Source: Candidatus Duberdicusella sinuisediminis (lineage in GTDB: Bacteria; Omnitrophota; Gorgyraeia; Duberdicusellales; Duberdicusellaceae). From it: 35,007 nt of DNA. The stretch is from assembly GCA_003644445.1 (NCBI GenBank), contig QNCG01000005.1, forward strand, positions 1 through 35,007, given 5' to 3'. Shown in pieces: positions 1 to 8,212 of this stretch. The notes under the pieces were generated by a model. That model did not search any database, had not been told where the DNA came from, and saw nothing but the letters and a program-made list of their open reading frames with translations. The position numbers were made by a program, and so were the translations under genes. How positions within the stretch are numbered: the first letter of the stretch is position 1; each line of letters starts with the position of its first letter.

Positions 1-159
1 CATCCTGCCTTTAAATATCTACTTACTCATCTTAAAGAGACAACCCCATTTTATAAACTGCCTTATTCTTTAAGGCCCATAGCTAAAACTGCCGATAGAT
101 TAGAAAGATTATTTCGAGAGATAAGAAGAAGAGTCAAGGTGTTTTTCCAGATTCCCTAA
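1..159 (+). pseudogene. C-terminal fragment of IS256/Mutator-type (Transposase_mut) transposase, 5' truncated by the window edge
   Basis: Frame 1 from base 1 to TAA at 157-159: HPAFKYLLTHLKETTPFYKLPYSLRPIAKTADRLERLFREIRRRVKVFFQIP*. The 'LER-x-x-REIRRR-x-(R/K)V-x-x-x-P' ending is typical of the IS256-family transposase C-terminus. Whether the full gene is intact cannot be seen. Confidence 0.7.
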
Positions 160-290
160 CTCCTTAAGCTGTCAGACAAGGCTTAGGCATTAATAACAGA
201 AGGGTTAATCCCTAAATACAGGGGGTTAGCTTTAATAGAAAAGTATAACGATAAAATAAAAAGTCCACAATTTTCTTGACACTATGCCAG
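160..290. mobile_element. Probable right end of the IS256-family element, terminal sequence ...CCACAATTTTCTTGACACTATGCC
   Basis: Lies directly 3' of the transposase fragment and ends with an ACAA...CTTGACACTA motif resembling IS256-family terminal inverted repeats. The exact boundary is uncertain because the left end is outside the window. Confidence 0.45.
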
Positions 291-366
291 GAAAATAGAC
301 CTTGCCTGAATCTGAAGAAGTATGGTAAAATTAAGAGGTAACCTTTATATAAAGAAAGGAGGGAGG

Positions 367-1062
367 ATGAGGAAGAGTTTTACTCTTATGGAGACGATAA
401 TGGTTGTGGTTGTAATAGGGATTCTTTCTACTTTAGGTATTGCCACTTACCGGCAGCTTTTAGATAATGCCCGCCAGAAAGTCTGTGAGACTAACCTTAA
501 GACCTTAGAGACAGCAGTAGAGATGTATGCCTTAGAAAACGATGCCTTACCGGCTAGCTTAGGAGATTTAAAGCCTTCTCAGGTTAAGAAAGCTTATGCC
601 AAAGTAATGAGAAAGGAAGGTTGGTTTACTAAATTTGCTTATTTCTTTGTGAAGTTAAATACTCCCCGGGAAGTTTATGCTCAATTCTTAACTTATGATA
701 ATTTAGATAAATATGGAGCAGCTTCTCAAGTTTTTCATTGCCCGGCTGATACTAATGGAGGGGTTTCTTACGGGATAAATGCCCAATTGGCTGGAAAGAG
801 ATGGAGAGATATATCTGAGAATACATGGATAGTAGCTGATTGCGATAATTATACCTTCAGCTCATCTGGAGCACTTGCTTACCGGCACATTAAGAATTTA
901 GGAGTTAGAAGAGTTGCTCTGGGAGTAAAGAAGAATAAGAAAATAGGAAGAGAAGAGAGGAGAGGCGGAGGAGGAGATGGTTTTTATAATGGAATGGTCG
1001 GATGTGGAGGAGAATCTCAGGGAGGAAGGGATCCTGGAGAAGGAAGAGGCTCGCATAGATAA
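367..1062 (+). CDS. Type II secretion / type IV pilus-like pseudopilin (N-terminal methylation domain)
   Basis: Tracked ORF 322-1062. ATG at 367 follows a good SD (aaaggaggagggagg) and gives MRKSFTLMETIMVVVVIGILSTLGIATYRQL, a class III signal/prepilin N-terminus with Glu at +5. The Arg/Gly-rich tail after about 925 looks non-native. Confidence 0.75.
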   Translation: MRKSFTLMETIMVVVVIGILSTLGIATYRQLLDNARQKVCETNLKTLETAVEMYALENDALPASLGDLKPSQVKKAYAKVMRKEGWFTKFAYFFVKLNTPREVYAQFLTYDNLDKYGAASQVFHCPADTNGGVSYGINAQLAGKRWRDISENTWIVADCDNYTFSSSGALAYRHIKNLGVRRVALGVKKNKKIGREERRGGGGDGFYNGMVGCGGESQGGRDPGEGRGSHR

Positions 1063-1112
1063 AATCCTTGAAGAAGATTAAAATAGATAATGACTGGAAT
1101 TTTTAGATTGTC

Positions 1113-3446
1113 TTGATAGTAAGATTTTGGCAAGATAAAAATTTCACCTATCCTTTTATATGCTGGCTTCTTTTTATCTGTTGGTATGAATTCTTCTCTC
1201 TGGGCGCTTTTAATTCCTTTATTCTTCAGGGCAAAGACCTCTTTACTCTCTTAAACTACTCTCTTGAAAAATCTACCTCTTCTTCCGAGGTTACTATTGT
1301 GGCTATAGATGAAGGCTCTTTATCTAAAATTGATTTTAAATGGCCCTGGAAGAGAAGTCTTTTTGCTGAACTTCTAAGAAAGATTGAATCGAGCCACCCC
1401 AAAGTAGTAGGGTTTGATTTTGTTTTTTCAGGAGAATCTCCCAATAAAGAAGATGACCAGAAGTTTATCGGAGTCCTTAAAGATTTTGACAATATTTTTT
1501 TAGCCTATTACTGGCAGACAAAGAATAAAAAACTCTTACCCTTAGAGGAGTTTAGAGCTTTGGCAAGAAGTATAGGATTTGTAAACAAGCCCAGAGATTT
1601 TGATGGGGTAATAAGAAAAACCAGGATTTTTATCGGAAGTAAAGAAAATTTCTATTTTTCTTTAGAAACAAAGATAGCTTCTTTTTTTCAAGGTATTAAC
1701 CCTGAGATTATTAAAGGAGAGGAAGGGTTAAGAATTTTAGAGAGAAGGCTTTTTCTTCCTTCTTCTAGAGAAGGGATTATTTCTTTGAATTATTCATTAC
1801 TTCCCAAAGATTTAGAAATAATTCCAGCCTATAGAGTTTTAGAAGGAAATTTTCCTTCTTTGAAAGATAAAATAGTCCTTGTAGGTTCAACAGCTTCTAT
1901 CTTACATGATGAACATCCTACTCCTTTAGGAAATCTGCCCGGTGTAGTAATCTTAGCTAATTCTTTAGATATGATTTTAAAGAAGAATTACCTCTTCTCT
2001 TTGGGAGCTCATTTTTATTATCCTTTAATCTTACTCTTAGGAGTTTTAGTTTTGGGAATTAATAGAACTTATTCCTTTTTTAAGAACTCCCTTCTTACTT
2101 TTTCAGTAATACTTTTTACATTTATAGTTTTACTTTATTTAAGGTTTAGGAATATAGAACTTGACTATTTTACTTTGTTTTTTCTCCTATTTGGTGGCTA
2201 CGCTATTTCTAACATTTACAAATATAGCTATTTAATCTTTATTACCAATAAGATAAAAAATTTGGCTATAACTGAACCGACAAGTGGATTTTATACTTTA
2301 CGTTATTTTTCTTTAAGATTAGGAGAAGAATTGAGAATGAATAATAGGATTTTTTTGATAGGAGTGGCTTTGGCAGATTTTAGAAAATTAACTAAGGAGT
2401 GTGGGATTGAAGAGATAAATTCTCTTCTAAAAAGTGTATCTAATTTCTTAAAAATAAATTTAGAAAAGAGATTTAAGAGATTATTTTTTAGCCGTTTGGG
2501 TGAAGATTCATTCTTAGTATACATAGGAGATAAGAGAAAAGATAAGGTCAAAGAAGTCTTTAACTATCTTTTAGCAAGAATAAAAGATACTAATTTTGAG
2601 GTAAGAGATAAATTGTTGAGTATTTCTTTAAAGGTTGCAATAGTTTCTAACTCTTTAAAGAACACCTCAGCCGGAGGGCTTATCTATTTTACCAGGAATT
2701 TACTACAAGAGTTGAGGTCTAAGGAGGATTTTTTTATCTATAGAGAATTTAAAGAAGAAGTAGTCAAAAATAAAGAACTTCTCCTAAAAGATACATTTGA
2801 TTTCTTAATCTATGATTTAGGGGCTCGTAATAAAGAGTTGGAAGAGAGTTTAGAAAGAGTTAAGAGAGCTCAAAAGAAAACCGAAGAGACTTACTTTGAG
2901 GTTATTTTTTCTTTAATAAAGGCTTTAGAGGAGAAAGATACTTATACTCAAGGTCATTCGGAGAGAGTGGCCAGATACGCTAAGGCCATAGCTGAGGAGG
3001 CTGGGTTATCTGAGGAGGAGTGTGAGGATATTTATAAGGCCGGGCTTCTTCACGATATTGGAAAGATCGGTCTACCAGAGTATATCTTACATAAGAAAGA
3101 GAAACTTACTCCCGAAGAGATTGGGCTGATAAGAAAACACGAGATTATGAGTGTAGAGATTTTAAAGCCTATAAAAGCTTTTAAAAAACTATTTCCTATA
3201 ATTCTGCATCATCATGAGCGTTTTGATGGAACCGGCTATCCTTATGGGTTAGCGGGAGATATGATTCCTCGGGGAGCTCAAATTCTGGCTGTTGCTGATA
3301 GTTTTGATGCTATTACTTCTGGTCGAGGTTATAAAAAAGGTCTTCAGGTTGAGGAAGCTCTCAAAGAGCTCGAGAAAAATAGTGGTAGCCAATTTAACCC
3401 TTTTTATGTAGAGATTTTAAAAAGAGTGGTTAAAAAGAAATTTTGA
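1113..3446 (+). CDS. Membrane sensor: CHASE2 + three TM segments + degenerate GGDEF-like region + HD-GYP phosphodiesterase domain
   Basis: CHASE2-like N-terminus (VTIVAIDEGSLSKI...WPWKRSLFAELLRKI...VVGFDFVF), TM cluster, then HDIGKIG...HHHERFDGTGYPYGL...ADSFDAITSGR (HD-GYP). TTG start. Confidence 0.85.
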   Translation: MIVRFWQDKNFTYPFICWLLFICWYEFFSLGAFNSFILQGKDLFTLLNYSLEKSTSSSEVTIVAIDEGSLSKIDFKWPWKRSLFAELLRKIESSHPKVVGFDFVFSGESPNKEDDQKFIGVLKDFDNIFLAYYWQTKNKKLLPLEEFRALARSIGFVNKPRDFDGVIRKTRIFIGSKENFYFSLETKIASFFQGINPEIIKGEEGLRILERRLFLPSSREGIISLNYSLLPKDLEIIPAYRVLEGNFPSLKDKIVLVGSTASILHDEHPTPLGNLPGVVILANSLDMILKKNYLFSLGAHFYYPLILLLGVLVLGINRTYSFFKNSLLTFSVILFTFIVLLYLRFRNIELDYFTLFFLLFGGYAISNIYKYSYLIFITNKIKNLAITEPTSGFYTLRYFSLRLGEELRMNNRIFLIGVALADFRKLTKECGIEEINSLLKSVSNFLKINLEKRFKRLFFSRLGEDSFLVYIGDKRKDKVKEVFNYLLARIKDTNFEVRDKLLSISLKVAIVSNSLKNTSAGGLIYFTRNLLQELRSKEDFFIYREFKEEVVKNKELLLKDTFDFLIYDLGARNKELEESLERVKRAQKKTEETYFEVIFSLIKALEEKDTYTQGHSERVARYAKAIAEEAGLSEEECEDIYKAGLLHDIGKIGLPEYILHKKEKLTPEEIGLIRKHEIMSVEILKPIKAFKKLFPIILHHHERFDGTGYPYGLAGDMIPRGAQILAVADSFDAITSGRGYKKGLQVEEALKELEKNSGSQFNPFYVEILKRVVKKKF

Positions 3447-3454
3447 GATATTGA

Positions 3455-3938
3455 CTACCTGAACCTAATTCTTATCCAATCCCCAAGATAGTGAGCCAGG
3501 ATTATTACTGCTCCACTTACCAAGAGATGTTCTCCTATTACTTTCCAGGCTTTTACATTTTGGCGTTTAGCTATAAGAAAGCTGAAAGTTGTGAGAAGAA
3601 ATATCCCCCAGGTTATGCTTAAAAACATCCCTATAGGGAGATTGAAGAATAAAAAAGGTAGAATAAAGGTAGAGGAGAAGAAGAATTTAGAAAAGAATGT
3701 AGAGGCGGTAGCTTGCCAGATTTGAGAGGGAGTATGTTTGTTTTCAGTTTCTTCAGAAATATGGATACCCAAAGCGTCAGAGAAGGCATCAGCTATAGCA
3801 ATAAAATTAGTATCCCCCCAATAACCGCAGGCTTAGAGAGTGTAGATGAGTATAAGCCTACGATTAACCCTAAGGTAGTAATAACTCCTGAAGTTAGGCC
3901 AAACTAATACCTACTTTAATAGGGTGCTCTATCTTCAT
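3455..3938 (-). pseudogene. VIT1/CCC1-family (vacuolar iron transporter-like) membrane protein broken by two frameshifts
   Basis: Intact C-terminal ORF 3455-3772 (GIHISEETENKHTPSQIWQATASTFFSKF...). Upstream minus-strand sequence from ATG at 3938 encodes MKIEHPIKVGIS(F)GLTSGVITTLGLIVGLYSSTLSKPAVIGG(DTNF)IAIADAFSDALGIHISEE only if one base is added at the AAA tract (3901-3903) and one at the CCCCCC tract (3814-3819). Confidence 0.7.
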
Positions 3939-3960
3939 CTACAGGGGATTTTTAAAACAA

Positions 3961-4045
3961 TGCCGAGGGCGGGAGTCGAACCCGCATCCCGACGAGCAGG
4001 ACCGGTTTTTGAGACCGGCGCGTATGCCAATTCCGCCACCCCGGC
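3961..4045 (-). tRNA. tRNA-Leu (anticodon CAA)
   Basis: Reverse complement GCCGGGG...CCGGT-CTCAAAA-ACCGG...GGGTTCGACTCCC...CCTCGGC-A folds as a class II tRNA with a variable arm; anticodon CAA. Confidence 0.95.
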
Positions 4046-4103
4046 AGACAACTCTTTTCTTATTCAGTTTTAACAATATAGCAACCCTAATTATCTTTGT
4101 CAA

Positions 4104-4132
4104 TTGACAATTTCCTTATTAGGTGATATAAA
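4104..4132 (+). promoter_or_regulatory. Sigma70-type promoter TTGACA-N17-TATAAA upstream of tRNA-Ala
   Basis: TTGACA at 4104-4109, 17-bp spacer, TATAAA at 4127-4132, about 77 bp upstream of the tRNA. Confidence 0.65.
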
Positions 4133-4208
4133 ATAGTCTTAAGTAGTAAGCGGTAATTTTTAAGATTTTTTTAATTTATAACTCTAGGTTAATTCAGAGT
4201 AAAATTGC

Positions 4209-4284
4209 GGGGCCGTAGTTCAGCTGGGAGAACGCTACGCTGGCAGCGTAGAAGTCAGGGGTTCAAATCCCCTCGGCTCCACCA
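4209..4284 (+). tRNA. tRNA-Ala (anticodon GGC), encoded CCA end
   Basis: GGGGCCG...CTACG-CTGGCAG-CGTAG...GGGGTTCAAATCCCC...CGGCTCC-ACCA; full cloverleaf, anticodon GGC. Confidence 0.95.
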
Positions 4285-4370
4285 CAGTTAAATTGCTAAA
4301 TTCTCATACTATTAAAGTTATTTTTAATCACCAATTTTTAGAAGTTTGAGAATTGGGCAAGATAGATTAG

Positions 4371-4457
4371 CAGGGGATGTTATCTTGGCAAAGTAGAAGT
4401 CAGGGGTTTCCGCCAGAGGCGGACCCGCCTTAGGCGGGCAAATCCCCTCGGCTCCAC
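4371..4457 (+). pseudogene. Decayed tRNA-Ala copy (3' half) with a 30-bp insertion in the T-loop
   Basis: 'GTAGAAGTCAGGGGTT' + 30-bp insert + 'CAAATCCCCTCGGCTCCAC' matches the intact tRNA-Ala 3' half exactly on both sides of the insert. The 5' part is only weakly similar. Confidence 0.8.
4409..4438. repeat. Tandem double palindrome TCCGCCAGAGGCGGA + CCCGCCTTAGGCGGG
   Basis: Two adjacent 15-bp near-perfect palindromes located exactly between GGGGTT and CAAATCCCC of the tRNA-Ala pseudo-copy. Confidence 0.85.
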
Positions 4458-4564
4458 GAGTTTATTTTTCGCTATTTTATCGGATAAAGGTGGAGGTTCT
4501 CGGTTAAATTCACTTTGCTTATTGGAAATTTTTCTACTCCATCCTAAACTTAAACATAAACAAC

Positions 4565-5413
4565 TTGTTAAGACTAGGAGTTCAAGTTTCAATCTCGGGC
4601 AGGCTTTCTAAAGCTGTAGAAAGAGCTAAGGTGTTAGGCTGTAATACTATTCAGATTTTTTCTCGTAATCCCCGTTCTTTTAAAAGGGTTTTACGGGCAG
4701 AAGAAGAGATAGAAGAGTTCAAGAAGAAGAGAAGAGAGGCCAGAATTTACCCTTTATTTATTCATACAGTCTATACTTTAAATTTAGCTAGTTCTGATAC
4801 AAGATTTTATAGACTTTCTATCCGTGATTTTATAAGAGATTTAAGAGATGCCCAAGATTTAGGAGCTGAGTTTATAGTAACTCACATTGGCAGTTTTAAA
4901 AGAAGTTCCCGGCAGAAAGGAATTAAGAGGGTAATTAGAGCTTTGGAGAATATCTTGGGTAAGATGCCTTCTTCTTTAACCCTTCTCTTAGAAAATACTT
5001 CCGGAAGTGGCCATTGGTTAGGTGCAGATTTTAAAGAGATAGCTTATATAATTAACAGCCTGGGTAAGCCTAAAAAAATAGGTGTATGTTTAGATACTTG
5101 CCATGCTTTTTCTGCTGGCTATAATTTAAGAGAAGCAAAGGGGCTTAGAGAACTTCTTAGAGAGATAGACTGTTATATTGGGTTAGACAGACTCAGGCTG
5201 ATACACCTTAATGATTCTCAGGATAAATTAGGCTCTTATAAAGACAGACACTTCCATATTGGAGAAGGGTATATTGGCGAAGAAGGCTTCAGAAGAATAA
5301 TAAACCACACTCAACTCAAGAATTTACCTTTTATTTTGGAGACACCCAAGAAGAAAGAAGAAGACGATTTTAGGAATTTGGAAAAGGTAAGAAGACTCTA
5401 TAAGAACTTATGA
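4565..5413 (+). CDS. nfo: Endonuclease IV (AP endonuclease family 2)
   Basis: LGVQVSISGRLSKAVERAKVLGCNTIQIFSRNPR, LLENTSGSG, GVCLDTCHAFSAGY, IHLNDSQDKLGSYKDRHFHIGEGYIG: metal-ligand motifs of endonuclease IV. Confidence 0.93.
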   Translation: MLRLGVQVSISGRLSKAVERAKVLGCNTIQIFSRNPRSFKRVLRAEEEIEEFKKKRREARIYPLFIHTVYTLNLASSDTRFYRLSIRDFIRDLRDAQDLGAEFIVTHIGSFKRSSRQKGIKRVIRALENILGKMPSSLTLLLENTSGSGHWLGADFKEIAYIINSLGKPKKIGVCLDTCHAFSAGYNLREAKGLRELLREIDCYIGLDRLRLIHLNDSQDKLGSYKDRHFHIGEGYIGEEGFRRIINHTQLKNLPFILETPKKKEEDDFRNLEKVRRLYKNL

Positions 5414-7878
5414 GTTACAACTTTAAAGAGATTGAGAAAAAGTGGCAGAAGTATTGGGAAGAAATTGGTCTCTTCTCTGTAGATAATAAAGACAGAAGCA
5501 AATCCAAATATTATTGTCTAGTTATGTTTCCTTATCCTTCTTCTGAGCTTCATGTAGGGCATGCCCGCAACTACATAATTGGAGATGCTGTTGTCCGCTA
5601 TAAGATTATGCAAGGTTATAAAGTTTTGTCTCCTATGGGCTGGGATGCTTTTGGTTTACCTGCAGAAAACCAGGCTATAAAACACAACATCCCTCCCCGG
5701 GTCTGGACTTATAACAATATAAGAAGAATTAAACAACAACTTAATAGTTGGGGTATAGGCTATGATTGGAAGAGGGAGGTTACTACCTGTGAGCCTTCTT
5801 ATTATAAGTGGACCCAATGGTTTTTTTTAAAACTCTTTGAAAAAGGTTTAGCCTACAAGAAGAAAGCAGAAGTTAATTTTTGTCCTAGCTGTCAGACGGT
5901 TTTAGCCAATGAACAGGTTATAAATGGCCAGTGTGAAAGGTGTTCAGCTGAAGTTGTTCAAAAAGAACTTGAACAGTGGTTTTTTAAGATTACTGCTTAT
6001 GCAGAAAGGTTATTAGAGGATTTAAAGTTATTAGAGCATTGGCCAGAAAGAGTGAAAATAATGCAGGAAAATTGGATTGGGAGGTCAGAAGGGGTAGAAA
6101 TAGACTTCTCCTTAAAGGGCAAGGACTTTAAAATAAGATGTTTTACTACCCGGGTAGATACTATCTTTGGGGCAACTTTTTTAGCTTTGTCCTGTGAACA
6201 TCCTTTAGCTGGAGAGCTTATAAAGGATTCTCCTAATTTTCAAGAACTTAAAAAGTTTGTAGAGAAAGTTAGAAATCAGCCTAAATCAGCAAGATTGCAG
6301 GAGAGCTTTGAGAAGGAAGGAGTATTTACCGGCAAATTTGCTATAAATCCTATGACTGGCGAGGAAATCCCGGTGTGGTTGGCTAATTATATTTTGACTG
6401 AATACGGCACAGGCGCTATTATGTGTGTGCCTGCTCATGATAGAAGAGATTATGAGTTTGCTAAAAAGTATAATCTTCCTATAAAAGAAGTGATTAAGAA
6501 ACTTAAGGCAAATTCTAAAGATTTAGAACCTGTTTATGAAGGAGAAGGGGTTTTAGTTAATTCCGGAAATTTCTCAGGGTTAACTTCAGCAGAAGCTAAA
6601 GAGAAGATAGCTTTATATATGGAGGAACATAATATAGGTAAGAGAGCAGTAAATTATAAATTGAGAGATTGGCTTATCTCCCGCCAGAGATATTGGGGAG
6701 CTCCCATCCCTATAGTTTATTGTAAAGAATGTGGGATTGTCCCTGTGTCTGAAAAGGATTTACCTGTGCTTTTGCCCGAGAATGTAGAGTTTAAACCCAC
6801 TGGAGAATCTCCCCTTAACTTTGTAGAAGAGTTTTTAAAGTGTGAGTGTCCTAAGTGTGGGCAGAAAGCTCAAAGAGAGACTGATACTATGGATACCTTT
6901 GTAGATTCCAGCTGGTATTATCTAAGATATATTTCTTCTCAAGATAATGAAAAGCCTTTTGATTCTGAAGATGTAAATTACTGGTTACCGGTTGACCAGT
7001 ATATTGGGGGCGTAGAACATGCGATTTTACATCTGATGTATTCCCGGTTTATAAACAAATTTTTATATGATTTAGGTTTAGTTGATTTTAAAGAGCCTTT
7101 TAAAAGGCTCTTTACTCAGGGGATGATTGTAAAAGATGGAGCTAAGATGTCCAAATCTAAGGGTAATGTGGTTTCTCCTGACTATATAATTGACAGATAC
7201 GGCGTAGATACTATGAGGCTTTATATTCTTTTTATGGGGCCTCCTCAAAAAGATGCTGAATGGCAGGATGAAGGTTTAACCGGTTGTTTTAGATTTTTAA
7301 AAAGAGCTTTCAGACTTTTAGAGTTAGTAAAAGATTTAAAACTTAAACCACAATCTTCAATTTCTCAGCCCCAGAGTTCAGAAGAGAGAGATTTGTTGAA
7401 GAAGCTACACTTTACTATAAAAGAAGTAACCCAGGATATGGAAGGAGATTTCCAATTTAATACTGCCATAAGTAAAATTATGGAGTTAGTTAACGAGATA
7501 TATAAGAAGATTCAGAGCCCTCATTTTAAAATTCAAATAAATACATTAACAGAAGCAATAAAAACTGTATTTTTATTATTAGCTCCCTTTTCTCCCCACA
7601 TAGCTGAAGAAGCTTGGCGGATTTTAGGGGGTAAAGATTCCATATTCAAGGAGAAATGGCCTGAATATGACGAGAAATATCTGGTAGAGGAAGAATTAGA
7701 ATTAGCAGTAATTATAAAGGGTAAAGTAAGAGCCCGGGTGAAAGTAGCGGCAAACATTTCTGAAGAAGAATTGAAAAATAAAGTTTTATCCTTAGAGAAG
7801 GTAAAACACCACCTTAAAGGAGAATCTCCTAAAAAGGTAATTTATATAAAAAATAAATTAGTGAATATAGTAGTTTAA
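5410..7878 (+). CDS. leuS: Leucyl-tRNA synthetase
   Basis: HIGH-like PYPSSELHVGHARNY, editing domain, Zn-type CxxC motifs, KMSKS (DGAKMSKSKGN); 822 aa; ATGA overlap with nfo. Confidence 0.97.
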   Translation: MSYNFKEIEKKWQKYWEEIGLFSVDNKDRSKSKYYCLVMFPYPSSELHVGHARNYIIGDAVVRYKIMQGYKVLSPMGWDAFGLPAENQAIKHNIPPRVWTYNNIRRIKQQLNSWGIGYDWKREVTTCEPSYYKWTQWFFLKLFEKGLAYKKKAEVNFCPSCQTVLANEQVINGQCERCSAEVVQKELEQWFFKITAYAERLLEDLKLLEHWPERVKIMQENWIGRSEGVEIDFSLKGKDFKIRCFTTRVDTIFGATFLALSCEHPLAGELIKDSPNFQELKKFVEKVRNQPKSARLQESFEKEGVFTGKFAINPMTGEEIPVWLANYILTEYGTGAIMCVPAHDRRDYEFAKKYNLPIKEVIKKLKANSKDLEPVYEGEGVLVNSGNFSGLTSAEAKEKIALYMEEHNIGKRAVNYKLRDWLISRQRYWGAPIPIVYCKECGIVPVSEKDLPVLLPENVEFKPTGESPLNFVEEFLKCECPKCGQKAQRETDTMDTFVDSSWYYLRYISSQDNEKPFDSEDVNYWLPVDQYIGGVEHAILHLMYSRFINKFLYDLGLVDFKEPFKRLFTQGMIVKDGAKMSKSKGNVVSPDYIIDRYGVDTMRLYILFMGPPQKDAEWQDEGLTGCFRFLKRAFRLLELVKDLKLKPQSSISQPQSSEERDLLKKLHFTIKEVTQDMEGDFQFNTAISKIMELVNEIYKKIQSPHFKIQINTLTEAIKTVFLLLAPFSPHIAEEAWRILGGKDSIFKEKWPEYDEKYLVEEELELAVIIKGKVRARVKVAANISEEELKNKVLSLEKVKHHLKGESPKKVIYIKNKLVNIVV

Positions 7879-7879
7879 G

Positions 7880-8212
7880 GTGTTTTCTCTTACGGTTTCT
7901 GAGAGGAAAGCTTTATTATTTTTAGGTTTTCTCTTAATCTTAGGAGCTTTTCTTAAAAACCTGCCTTCTCAAAGGCTTCCTTCCTTTATCTCTGAAGAAG
8001 CAGTTTCATCCTCTTCTTTTAAAGTAAACATCAATAAAGCTAAGTTTAAAGATTTGATAAAACTCCCTTATATAGGAGAGGTTTTAGCCAAGAGAATAAT
8101 TTCTTATAGAGAAAAAAACGGACCCTTCCAAAGTATTGAGGAGTTAAAAAAAGTAAAAGGTGTAGGAGAGAAGAAGTTAAAGGCTATTAAAAATTTTATT
8201 TCTTTAAATTGA
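7880..8212 (+). CDS. comEA: ComEA-type helix-hairpin-helix DNA-binding protein with N-terminal TM
   Basis: VNINKAKFKDLIKLPYIGEVLAKRIISYREKNGPFQSIEELKKVKGVGEKKLKAIKNFI: tandem HhH as in ComEA; GTG start. Confidence 0.88.
   Translation: MFSLTVSERKALLFLGFLLILGAFLKNLPSQRLPSFISEEAVSSSSFKVNINKAKFKDLIKLPYIGEVLAKRIISYREKNGPFQSIEELKKVKGVGEKKLKAIKNFISLN

Noticed and set aside
3713-3907. + strand ORF of 64 aa (MPDLRGSMFVFSFFRNMDTQ...)
   Set aside because: Antisense to the broken VIT1/CCC1-like gene, which gives a coherent protein on the minus strand; no family resemblance on +.
4300-4353. ATTCTCA...TGAGAAT inverted repeat between the tRNA-Ala and its pseudo-copy
   Set aside because: Only 7 bp with a 40-nt AT-rich spacer; not above chance.
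4380-4592. Minus-strand 70-aa ORF
   Set aside because: Spans the tRNA-Ala pseudo-copy and palindromes; product rich in artefactual repeats, no SD or homology sense.
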